Notes under the pieces: generated by a model | Database searches by the model: none | What the model was told of the DNA's origin: nothing | Seen by the model: the letters and a program-made list of their open reading frames with translations, nothing else | Made by a program: the position numbers and the translations under genes | Shown here: positions 1 through 7,604 of the stretch, piece after piece | How positions within the stretch are numbered: the first letter of the stretch is position 1 | Layout of the letters: every line of letters starts with the position of its first letter | DNA from: Chlamydiales bacterium STE3 | GTDB taxonomy: Bacteria > Chlamydiota > Chlamydiia > Chlamydiales > Parachlamydiaceae | Direction of reading: 5' to 3' | NCBI GenBank assembly: GCA_011125455.1 | Contig: VKHO01000019.1 | Coordinates: forward strand, 1 to 64,000 | DNA length: 64,000 bases

Positions 1-384
1 AAAATCTACAGATCTTTGGCCAATTCCACACCCGCCAACCGTTGGAACAATGATATCATCATCCGTCCTGCCAAGAAGCGCTCCAATCATTAAAATCGGG
101 ATACGATTGGCTCCGGAAAATCGTTGAGGGACATAGGAGGTTTTCAGCTCTCTGGTGATCACTTCCATTTCTCCAGCATCTCTATCCCAATGCACTTCCA
201 TGCCAATGTCTTTACATAAATCAATAGTTACTTCAACATCGCCAATATTCGGAACGTTATAAAAACGACATTTTTTATCGGAAAGTAGCGAAGCTACAAG
301 TAATTTTGTCATTGCATTCTTTGCACCGGCTGCTTTAACAACACCTTTTAAAGGAGTGCCCCCTTTTATCTTAATCAATTCCAT
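1..384 (-). CDS. murA: UDP-N-acetylglucosamine 1-carboxyvinyltransferase, N-terminal part (cut by window edge)
   Basis: First committed step of peptidoglycan precursor synthesis: transfers enolpyruvate from PEP to UDP-GlcNAc in the cytoplasm. The minus strand reads MELIKIKGGTPLKGVVKAAG then AKNAMTKLLVAS, the usual MurA start, including the K-N pair (AKNA) that binds the substrate. Only 128 codons lie in the window; the catalytic Cys loop and the C-terminus are outside. The ATG is at 384. The closest alternative, EPSP synthase, has a different N-terminal motif. Chlamydiae keep MurA despite little classical peptidoglycan. Confidence 0.88.
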   Translation of the reverse strand, partial: MELIKIKGGTPLKGVVKAAGAKNAMTKLLVASLLSDKKCRFYNVPNIGDVEVTIDLCKDIGMEVHWDRDAGEMEVITRELKTSYVPQRFSGANRIPILMIGALLGRTDDDIIVPTVGGCGIGQRSVDF

Positions 385-627
385 TGTACCCGCTTGGTCT
401 TAAATCAATTTTTATTATTATTAATTAACTTTAAATGTAGGAAAATTAGATCGTAAAGTCTCATGGCCCATTTTCTTATGACAAGTCTTCTCGGGCATTG
501 TATTATCAATAATTTTGTTTTATTACAATATAAAACTGTAAAAAATCTGTTCTTTTTTTCATCTTCTTTATAACCCCTACAACAAAGCAAGAAAGCAAAT
601 TAGTAATAAAAATAGCCGAATTTACAA
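385..627. other. Intergenic region without a recognisable gene
   Basis: AT-rich gap between the murA start and the end of the ATP-grasp gene, both on the minus strand. It would hold the murA promoter. An open frame across it is low-complexity and has no family features, so I do not call it. Confidence 0.5.
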
Positions 628-1692
628 CTATTCGATTAATGAAACACTTAACTGCCTATTAAAAGAGATATTTTTACTATTTAATTTTAATGAATTTGGA
701 AGTAATCCTTGGCCATTTTTACCATAGTTAAATTGTAAGTTTTTTGAGGGAAAATGTCTTTTTTGTATAAGTAATGCACATAAAGCCATCGTCATCCTGG
801 CATTGATTTCAACAACAGGATGCAATCTCAGATCAGAGCCTGAGTGATATACCATGGCATCAATTCCAATATAGCCATGGTACCCTTTTTCTCTTATCAG
901 CCGAAGGATCTCTTTCGCAACGACAAGATGGCTTTCAAGAATACTAGGAAAATCTTTAAACAAAAATGCTTCTTTTCCGATAACAGAACCTAAATAGCTT
1001 CCGGAAGGATGATTAACCATTTTGGTCGCTCCTAAAAATTTCTCTTCATCAGAGCTCACATACCATTGTGTACTAAAATCAAGAACACGCTCAACCCATG
1101 GCTCTGCAAGGACAGGTAAATTCATTTTCCATTCTTTTTCACAAAAATAGAGCATATTGTCTGTTAAAGGTGCGCTGACATCGCAAAGAAAATGACCCCT
1201 TCCCGAAAAACCGAAACAATTTTTGAGCACTATAGTTGGCGCAGTCTTCTGTTTAAGCCAAACCAATAGATCTTCTTTATTAAAAATTAAACGTGCCCCT
1301 TCTAGCTTAGGGGCATGAAAAAATCCCCACGCTTTGCTATTAACCTGCCTTACAACCTCCCAATTAGGCATGGGATAAATAAGTCCTTTTTCTTTAGCAA
1401 AATGTGCAACATTTTTTGACCATCCCCAAGTCACTAGTTCATCACCACTCTTCAATTTCTCCTCAGTAATAAGTTCTGGAAGCACTAGTTTCTGATTTTG
1501 CAAGAGCGGTAGGTAGTGCTCTTTTGGAAAACCCGTGATTAGTACAGCATTTTCTGGCTCGGCAAAAAGAAAAGGTAGAAATTGTAGCTGCAAACAAATC
1601 GGACTTTTTTCAAGGTTCTTTATCGGAGAAGAGAGAACTTTTTCTATAAATTCAAACTCGAAATTCGTATTAGCAAAATAAATTTTTTTCAT
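628..1692 (-). CDS. ATP-grasp domain protein, substrate unknown
   Basis: 354 residues. The C-terminal two thirds looks like an ATP-grasp ligase: an ATP-binding Lys in TIVLKNCFGFSGRG (about residues 152-166), the acidic hinge segment LAEPWVERVLDFS (about 195-207), and a metal-binding end VVEINARMTMA (about 293-303) that matches the E-I-N-x-R pattern of the family. The N-terminal 110 residues resemble no domain I know. ATP-grasp enzymes join a carboxylate to an amine or thiol through an acyl-phosphate; the substrate cannot be read from the sequence. It is divergent from ispF across a 94-bp gap, and no ligase-pathway partner sits beside it. Confidence 0.65.
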   Translation of the reverse strand: MKKIYFANTNFEFEFIEKVLSSPIKNLEKSPICLQLQFLPFLFAEPENAVLITGFPKEHYLPLLQNQKLVLPELITEEKLKSGDELVTWGWSKNVAHFAKEKGLIYPMPNWEVVRQVNSKAWGFFHAPKLEGARLIFNKEDLLVWLKQKTAPTIVLKNCFGFSGRGHFLCDVSAPLTDNMLYFCEKEWKMNLPVLAEPWVERVLDFSTQWYVSSDEEKFLGATKMVNHPSGSYLGSVIGKEAFLFKDFPSILESHLVVAKEILRLIREKGYHGYIGIDAMVYHSGSDLRLHPVVEINARMTMALCALLIQKRHFPSKNLQFNYGKNGQGLLPNSLKLNSKNISFNRQLSVSLIE

Positions 1693-1713
1693 AAGTTAGG
1701 ATGAGAATTAGAT

Positions 1714-1742
1714 TTTACATTCGCTCAGCATTTAAGTATGAT
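1714..1742 (+). promoter_or_regulatory. Sigma-70-type promoter for ispF
   Basis: A -35 box TTTACA (1714-1719) and a -10 box TATGAT (1737-1742) are separated by exactly 17 bases. Transcription would start near 1749, giving a leader of about 38 bases before the ispF ATG. Confidence 0.6.
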
Positions 1743-1786
1743 GTCACTAATTATAGCGATGTTCGCACAAGTTTTAGGAGCTTATT

Positions 1787-2272
1787 ATGCCAGTTAGAAC
1801 CGGAATAGGACAAGATAGCCATCGATTTCTACCTCCCCATTCTTCAAAACCCTGTATTATTGCAGGTCTTATTTTTGATGATGTCCCGGGATTTTCGGCT
1901 AATTCTGACGGAGATATTGTTTTTCATGCAATTTGTAATGCTATCTCCTCTTTAACGCATGTTTTGATCCTAGGGGCTGTCGCAGATGAGCTTTGCTTAA
2001 AAGGAGGCATTACGGATAGTGAAGTCTATTTAATAGAAGCTATGAAAACTCTCGGAAATCAAAAAATTACCTATGTTTCTCTCACCATTGAAGCAAAAAA
2101 ACCAAAGTTTAAACACCGTTTAGATGAAATGCGCGCTAATATCGCAAGGGTGATGCACCTTGACGTTAGTCAAGTTGGCATTACAGCAACAACGGGAGAG
2201 GGTTTGACAGATTTTGGCTGTGGTGATGGAGCCCAATGCTTTGCTATTGTAACCACCGAAGAAAATTCTTAA
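1787..2272 (+). CDS. ispF: 2-C-methyl-D-erythritol 2,4-cyclodiphosphate synthase
   Basis: Non-mevalonate isoprenoid pathway: cyclises CDP-methylerythritol 2-phosphate, releasing CMP; works as a cytoplasmic homotrimer. 161 residues is the usual size. The N-terminus carries the metal-binding GIGQDSHRF (Asp and His ligands). The third metal-binding His is in SDGDIVFHA, and the C-terminal [16 protein letters not shown] matches the conserved loop of the CDP-binding pocket. A Shine-Dalgarno-like AGGAG lies just upstream of the ATG. In C. trachomatis ispF also neighbours a CysJ-like reductase, as here. Confidence 0.93.
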   Translation: MPVRTGIGQDSHRFLPPHSSKPCIIAGLIFDDVPGFSANSDGDIVFHAICNAISSLTHVLILGAVADELCLKGGITDSEVYLIEAMKTLGNQKITYVSLTIEAKKPKFKHRLDEMRANIARVMHLDVSQVGITATTGEGLTDFGCGDGAQCFAIVTTEENS

Positions 2273-2362
2273 TCCCCATTATTACATTCAAACGTTGAAA
2301 ATCTATCACTGAAAATGGGCTTTACCCCTTTAAATTTACCCTAGGAGCGAGATAAAGCCACT

Positions 2363-3514
2363 TCAATAGACGTCACGCAAGTAACGCTTTTCTGCTCTTA
2401 AACGCTTGAGGTAAAGTTTAGCCTGATCATTATCTAGATGGCCATATTGCTTGATAATTTCGATTAGGGCGAGCTCGACATCTTTTGCCATATATTTAGC
2501 GTCTCCACAAACAAAAAGATAAGCTCCTTGCTCAAGCCATTGAAAAATCTCAAGACCATTTTCTAACATACGGTGCTGGACATAAATTTTAGTAGCTTGA
2601 TCTCTTGAAAATGCGAGATGCAGTTTGAGCTGTCCTTCGCCTTCCAATTTAAGCCACTCTTCTTCATAAAAATATTCGCCATTTTTTGTCCATTCCCCGA
2701 AGAAAAGCCAGTTTTTGCCTACATGCTTTTTATGTAAGCGTTCTTGCAAGAAAGCGCGAAATGGTGCAATCCCCGTCCCAGGGCCTACCATAATGATAGG
2801 TGCCTCCTCTGATTCAGGAAGTGTAAATCCATGATGGGGTTGGATATAGATAGGGACAACTGGTTCACCAATAGGACAATCACAGCAAAGATAATGAGTA
2901 CACACACCTTGCCGCTCAATACCTAATGTTTGGTAGCGCGTCAAAGCGATTGTTAAATGCACCTCATCTCCTACAACCAACTGCGAAGAAGAAATGGAAT
3001 AAAGTCTCGGCAAAAGAGGCATTAGCAAAGAGCTAAGTTCTTGAGCCGTAAAGGTTACTTCTTCGTTTTCATGAAGAACTTCCCAAAGCTCTCGATCTTC
3101 CATGTACTGCTTTAGTTGTTCTCGGTTGTCTTCTTGCAAAAGATTTTCAAGGATTTTTCTTTTGAAAGGAAGTGATTGCCTTTCCAAGACAACAGAAATA
3201 AATTTTTTGCTAAATTCTGTAATATTTGCTTTTGAATGGAGAAAATTTCTGAAGGAAATCTCCTCACCGTTACGATCGACAACCACCTCTTCACCTGATG
3301 CCTTTGCAGCAATGAGAGTTTTTTCGATGAGATTTAAGTTATTTAAAGGAAAAACCCCTAAGCTATCCCCAACATTGTATCTTAAGCCTGAGCCTTGAAT
3401 ATCAAGAACAATATGGTACGTGCATTTTTGCGAACCGGCTTTACATAGCAAAGTGCGCTCTTTTATTGTCGCTAGAAAAGGATGGATTTTATTATATGTT
3501 TCCTGCTTATTCAT
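2363..3514 (-). CDS. CysJ-like FAD/NADPH flavoprotein reductase lacking the flavodoxin domain
   Basis: 383 residues, covering only the FAD- and NADPH-binding modules of sulfite reductase alpha subunit/cytochrome P450 reductase proteins. Seen: FAD motif RLYSISSS (about residue 170), GVCTHYL (about 203), nicotinamide motif MVGPGTGIAPFRAF (about 242-255), YLFVCGDAKYMAKDV (about 332-346) and the typical aromatic C-terminus RYLRDVY. The N-terminal FMN flavodoxin domain of E. coli CysJ is absent and no CysI hemoprotein is nearby, so sulfite reduction is unlikely. The electron acceptor is unknown. Divergent from the glycosidase gene, 33 bp apart if that gene starts at 3548. Confidence 0.8.
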   Translation of the reverse strand: MNKQETYNKIHPFLATIKERTLLCKAGSQKCTYHIVLDIQGSGLRYNVGDSLGVFPLNNLNLIEKTLIAAKASGEEVVVDRNGEEISFRNFLHSKANITEFSKKFISVVLERQSLPFKRKILENLLQEDNREQLKQYMEDRELWEVLHENEEVTFTAQELSSLLMPLLPRLYSISSSQLVVGDEVHLTIALTRYQTLGIERQGVCTHYLCCDCPIGEPVVPIYIQPHHGFTLPESEEAPIIMVGPGTGIAPFRAFLQERLHKKHVGKNWLFFGEWTKNGEYFYEEEWLKLEGEGQLKLHLAFSRDQATKIYVQHRMLENGLEIFQWLEQGAYLFVCGDAKYMAKDVELALIEIIKQYGHLDNDQAKLYLKRLRAEKRYLRDVY

Positions 3515-3547
3515 AAACCATACAGCATTTTCGAGAGATTATACAGA

Positions 3548-4624
3548 ATGTGGCGATTATTGTTTTGTAGTTTTTTTTGGTTTTTATCCCTTGTAAGCGA
3601 TTGGGATGTAAAACACTTAACTTTAGAAGAAAAAGTTGGTCAGCTTCTCCTTGTCCATTTTCGAGGAGAAACGTTTAATGCTCCTGCTTCTAAGCTCCTT
3701 TCTAAAGCTTTTATCGGTGGTTTTATTCTTCAGCCGTGGGCAAATGGCCTCCATTCTCCGGAACAAATTGAAAGGCTTACTAAGGCTCTGCAGTTAAAAA
3801 GCCGCATCCCCCTATTCATAGCAGTCGATCAAGAGGGAGGACGACTCAATCCCCTAAAAAATGGCTTTACTATGCTTCCCTCTCAAAGGGAGCAAGCACA
3901 AATCCCACAGAATATTCAAACGCTAACTCACCAGCTAGGCCAGGAAATGCGACGGGCTGGTATCAATACCAATTTAAGTCCGGTCGCAGACATTGATAGC
4001 AATCCTCTTAACCCTATTATTGGCAACCGCGCTTTCAGCAGTAATCCTGAGGAGGTTGTTCAGTGTGCAAGAGAGGCTCTTCACGGTTACAAAATGGCCC
4101 AAATTCTTTGTTGTCTCAAGCATTTTCCAGGCCATGGCGATGTCAGTGTTGATTCACATGATGAATTGCCCTTGATTGATAAAACCAGAGAGGAATTGAA
4201 GACATTAGAGCTTGTACCCTTTAAAAACCTTTATAAAGAAGTCGATTTAATCATGACTGGGCACCTTTTAGCTCCTGCTTTAGATCCCAACTATCCTGCC
4301 ACTTTATCAAAAAAAATTCTGATCGATTTATTGCGCTCAGAATGGGGATTCCAGGGCGTTATTATTTCTGACTCACTAATAATGCGCGCTATTAATAAAG
4401 ATGGTTCAACGTTAAAAGAGACCGCCCTACAGGCTTTCAATGCTGGCTGTGACATCTTATCGATTTGCGGAAGGATTGTCCAATTTCCGTCCTATGAGCC
4501 TTCTACAGACGAAATCCTTGAAATTCACCATTTCCTCGTCCAGGCCGTTCGAGATGGAAGGATTTCTGAAAATCGCCTTGATGAATCCGTTCAGCGCATT
4601 TTAAATTTAAAAAGAAAAATTTGA
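3548..4624 (+). CDS. Glycoside hydrolase family 3 enzyme, beta-N-acetylhexosaminidase (NagZ-like), probably exported
   Basis: 358 residues. Family 3 features: VDQEGGRLNPL (about residues 95-105), the NagZ signature KHFPGHGDVSVDSHDELP with its catalytic His-Asp loop (about 193-210), and the nucleophile-bearing ISDSLIM (about 276-282). NagZ removes GlcNAc from anhydromuropeptides in peptidoglycan recycling. The frame stays open upstream to 3482, but the ATG at 3548 avoids overlap with the divergent reductase and yields a hydrophobic signal-like start (MWRLLFCSFFWFLSLVSDW). That suggests export, whereas E. coli NagZ is cytosolic. The stop overlaps the ATG of the next, broken gene (TGATG). Confidence 0.82.
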   Translation: MWRLLFCSFFWFLSLVSDWDVKHLTLEEKVGQLLLVHFRGETFNAPASKLLSKAFIGGFILQPWANGLHSPEQIERLTKALQLKSRIPLFIAVDQEGGRLNPLKNGFTMLPSQREQAQIPQNIQTLTHQLGQEMRRAGINTNLSPVADIDSNPLNPIIGNRAFSSNPEEVVQCAREALHGYKMAQILCCLKHFPGHGDVSVDSHDELPLIDKTREELKTLELVPFKNLYKEVDLIMTGHLLAPALDPNYPATLSKKILIDLLRSEWGFQGVIISDSLIMRAINKDGSTLKETALQAFNAGCDILSICGRIVQFPSYEPSTDEILEIHHFLVQAVRDGRISENRLDESVQRILNLKRKI

Positions 4625-6054
4625 TGATTCCTACACTAGCTGAGTTGGCTGAAAAAGCCATGGCAGAATATGGACTAACACCCGAATTTCCACCAAGGGT
4701 GAAACAGGAAGTCTCTCGAATACGTACAAAGGAATTTCCAAATACATTAAAAGATCTAAGGCAAGTCCCTTTTTTTCTATTGATAACGAAACCTCATTGG
4801 ACTTGGATCAGCTAACCTACGCTGAAAAAAAGCAAAAAACTTTTCGTGCCATGATCGCCATTGCTGACGTCGATGGTCATGTCGTAAAAAATAGCGCTAT
4901 CGATTCCTATGCGAGACAGAATACAACCTCAGTCTACACTCCTACTAAAATTTTTCCCATGCTGCCTTTAGAGCTATCTAATTATTTAACTTCACTTTTG
5001 CCTGAACAAGAACGTATAGCTTTGATCATAGAACTTGAGGTGAGCAATACTGGAGAGACAACACTCATTGTTCTTTATCACGCCCGTGTACGCAACCATG
5101 CCCAACTTACCTACAACCCAAGTCGATCTTTTTTTTAGAAAAAAATATTCCCCTGCCTAAAAAGGGCTTTTTGCAAGAACAGATTTTAATCCAGGATACG
5201 ATCGCGCAATCTATTAAACTCTCACGCTTGAAAAAAGGGGCCTTGGAAATACAGGCTACTCATGCAAAGGCGATTGTCGCACATCAGGAAGTTGTTGGTG
5301 CGATTAAAGAAGAAAAAAAATCGCGCCCGCGAACTAATCGAAAACTTTATGATTGCAGCTAACCTCGCCTGTAACCAATTTTTAAAAGAGAGCAAAAGGC
5401 CAAGAATTTGTAGAGTGGTTAAAACACCAAAAAAATGGAATTGAATTGTAACGATCGCTAAAGGAAAGGGTTTCATTCTTCCGGAGATTCCAGATCCAAA
5501 AGCTTTAAATAAGTTTCTTCGTAAAATGCAATAAAGCTCTCCGGAAAGCTATTCAGACCTTTCCCTAACCGTGATCAAGTTGATGGGCAGAGGAGAGTAT
5601 GTCGCTTTATTGGATGAAAACGATACTATGGAACATTTCGCTTTAAATTTAAAGGACTACACGCACGCTACAGCACCCAACCGCCGCTTCGCAGATCCTT
5701 ATCACTTCTCGTTTAATTAAAGCTGCGATAAAGAAAACTGTGGCCCCTTATCCTCTGGCCGAATTGCAAAAAATTGCCTCAGAATGTTCTTTAAAAGAAA
5801 GTGCGGCTGAAAAAGTAGAAAGGAAACTCACCAAATGTGCACTCGTATATCTACTTATAAAAAGAGTGGGAGAGAGCTTTCAGGCGATTGTAACCGGCGC
5901 TAATGGCAAGGGTGTATAGGTAAAAATTTTAGCAATTCCTATAGAGGGAAAATTGATAAAAGGATATAGCAATGTTGAAGTGGGGGATCATCTTTTCGTG
6001 AAACTGGTTCATGTTGATCCATTAGAAGGATTTATCGATTTTGCTAAAATATAA
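4624..6054 (+). pseudogene. Decayed RNase II/RNase R-family exoribonuclease
   Basis: Successive frames give pieces of one RNB-domain ribonuclease. They are an N-terminal part ending in KDLRQVPFF (4624-4770), then SIDNETSLDLDQLTYAE with AIADVDGHV and SVYTPTKIFPMLP (4770-5138), then LSRLKKGALEIQATHA (from about 5224), then ARELIENFMIAANLACNQFL (about 5322-5385), and finally YTHATAPNRRFADL plus a C-terminal S1-like tail ending FIDFAKI at 6054. Joining them needs several frameshifts and there are in-frame stops (for example near 5532 and 5918). An intact copy could not have been translated as one chain, so this is a pseudogene. It overlaps the preceding NagZ-like gene by one base, so it was once co-transcribed. 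Whether another RNase R exists elsewhere cannot be seen here. Confidence 0.88.
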
Positions 6055-6069
6055 GGGAGGAGCAATAAC

Positions 6070-6657
6070 ATGGAAATTAAGCCGAAAATTTTAGCTTTTG
6101 CAGGAAGTCTACGTAAAGATTCTTTTAATAAAAAACTCCTCAAAGTCGCCGCTAAATGTGCAGAAAATGCGGGTGCTGAAATCACGCTAATCGAACTGAA
6201 TGACTACCCTCTACCTTTATATAACGAAGATATTGAAAAAGCAGAAGGACTTCCCAAAAATGTTCAAGCTCTAAAAACACTTATGCGCCAAAGTGATGGA
6301 TTGATTATCTCCACACCCGAGTACAATAGTTCTCTTCCTGCCGTGCTTAAAAATGTAATCGATTGGACCTCGCGCAAAGAATCATCAAACGAAGTAAACC
6401 TTAGCTGTTTTGTGGATAAAATTGCGCTGATCCTCAGCGCTTCTCCAGGCAATCTGGGAGGGATCCGCAGCCTAGCGCATCTTCGCTCTATTTTAGAAAA
6501 TATCTCTACAATTGTTCTTCCAGGTCAACAGGCGATTTCAAATGCCGACAAAGCTTTCGCAGAAGATGGACATTTACTAGATGAAAAACAGCAGCAGGCC
6601 GTTGACACTCTAGCCAAAAAATTCGTGACCACCCTTCGAAAGTTCAAGTCTGACTAA
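6070..6657 (+). CDS. NADPH-dependent FMN reductase (flavodoxin-fold quinone/chromate reductase type)
   Basis: 195 residues. N-terminal FMN phosphate-binding loop AGSLRKDSFNKKLL (about 11-24), then STPEYNSSLPAVLKNVIDW (about 81-99), which is the family signature PEYN-x-S-x-P-x-x-L-K-N-x-x-D-W, and a C-terminal SPGNLGG loop. Proteins of this type reduce quinones, azo dyes or metals using NAD(P)H and FMN. A strong GGGAGG Shine-Dalgarno precedes the ATG. It follows directly on the decayed ribonuclease and may share its old transcript. Confidence 0.85.
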   Translation: MEIKPKILAFAGSLRKDSFNKKLLKVAAKCAENAGAEITLIELNDYPLPLYNEDIEKAEGLPKNVQALKTLMRQSDGLIISTPEYNSSLPAVLKNVIDWTSRKESSNEVNLSCFVDKIALILSASPGNLGGIRSLAHLRSILENISTIVLPGQQAISNADKAFAEDGHLLDEKQQQAVDTLAKKFVTTLRKFKSD

Positions 6658-6856
6658 CATGCTAACCATTTAGTTTAGATAGCCCCTCTTTTGAAACAAG
6701 ATTTATGTATGCAAGAAGTCTATTGCAAAAGCCTTGTAATAAATTTTTTTTAAAATGGGCAAAAAAAAAGTTATTACCTTACCTTCATTTGGAACCTTAA
6801 GATTTTTCTTTTTTTTGCTATTGTTTGTTGTTATTACCTATGTAAAGGATGCGATG

Positions 6857-7546
6857 ATGAGCTATGAAATTAATAAGGGAAAAGAAAGAAAATTTTTCGA
6901 TCACGGTTGGCTAAAAACTTTTCATACTTTTTCTTTTGCTAGTTATTACGATTCAAGAAAAATGGGATTTAGAAGTTTGCGGGTGATCAATGAAGATCAA
7001 GTGGATCCAAACCACGGATTTCCTCTCCATGAACACAAAAATATGGAAATTATCAGCATTGTTTTAAAAGGAAATTTAGCTCATCGCGATAGCATGGGCA
7101 ATGAAGTTATCCTTCATCCCAATGAAATTCAAGTGATGAGTGCAGGCACTGGCATTAAACATAGCGAATACAATCCCTCACCCACCTCCCCTGCCCATTT
7201 TTTGCAAATTTGGATTGTTCCCGATACAAAAAACAGCAAACCGCATTATCAACAAGCACACTTACCCACCACCCTTAACGAGTGGCATTTAATTGCTTCT
7301 CAATCTAAAGAAAACAATTCATTGCAAATCCAACAGGATGTTGGAGTCTATTTCCTCTTGCTTGAAAGTGAGGAGCAGGTGAGTCTTCCAACTCATCGCT
7401 ATGGATGGCTTCAGGTAATCGATGGTTCTATTTCTTTCTATGGCACTGTCTTAGAACAGGGAGACAGCATTGCTGTTCAGCCTGAAACACCATTGGTGTT
7501 AAAAGGGATAGAAACCTCACGACTTTTGTTCTTTGACTTAAATTAG
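6857..7546 (+). CDS. Pirin-family bicupin protein (YhhW-type)
   Basis: 229 residues from the chosen start. The N-terminal cupin keeps the pirin metal site: HEHKNMEII supplies two His and GTGIKHSEYN supplies a His and a Glu. The second cupin half (VGVYFLLLESEEQ onward) is degenerate, as is usual. Bacterial relatives act as quercetin dioxygenases or metabolic regulators; the real substrate is unknown. The frame is open back to 6755 with a hydrophobic lead, but AAAGGA at 6844-6849 is well placed for the ATGs at 6854/6857 and the pirin family starts there. It faces the acyl-CoA dehydrogenase across a terminator hairpin. Confidence 0.85.
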   Translation: MSYEINKGKERKFFDHGWLKTFHTFSFASYYDSRKMGFRSLRVINEDQVDPNHGFPLHEHKNMEIISIVLKGNLAHRDSMGNEVILHPNEIQVMSAGTGIKHSEYNPSPTSPAHFLQIWIVPDTKNSKPHYQQAHLPTTLNEWHLIASQSKENNSLQIQQDVGVYFLLLESEEQVSLPTHRYGWLQVIDGSISFYGTVLEQGDSIAVQPETPLVLKGIETSRLLFFDLN

Positions 7547-7565
7547 CAAGCTACAAATTAAAAAC

Positions 7566-7588
7566 AAAGGGTTAGAGCTTAACCCTTT
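7566..7588. terminator. Hairpin terminator between convergent genes
   Basis: Nine-base-pair stem AAAGGGTTA/TAACCCTTT with a five-base loop. On the minus strand it is followed by GTTTTTAATTT, a good U-tract for ending the acyl-CoA dehydrogenase transcript. On the plus strand it would end the pirin transcript less well. Confidence 0.7.
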
Positions 7589-7604
7589 AGCTTAAACAAG
7601 CCCT

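Noticed and set aside
405-590. Minus-strand open frame of 61 codons
   Set aside because: Low-complexity AT-rich translation with no ribosome binding site and no family features; probably chance.
3102-3398. 98-codon frame opposite the CysJ-like gene
   Set aside because: It lies wholly antisense within a well-supported gene and has random composition.
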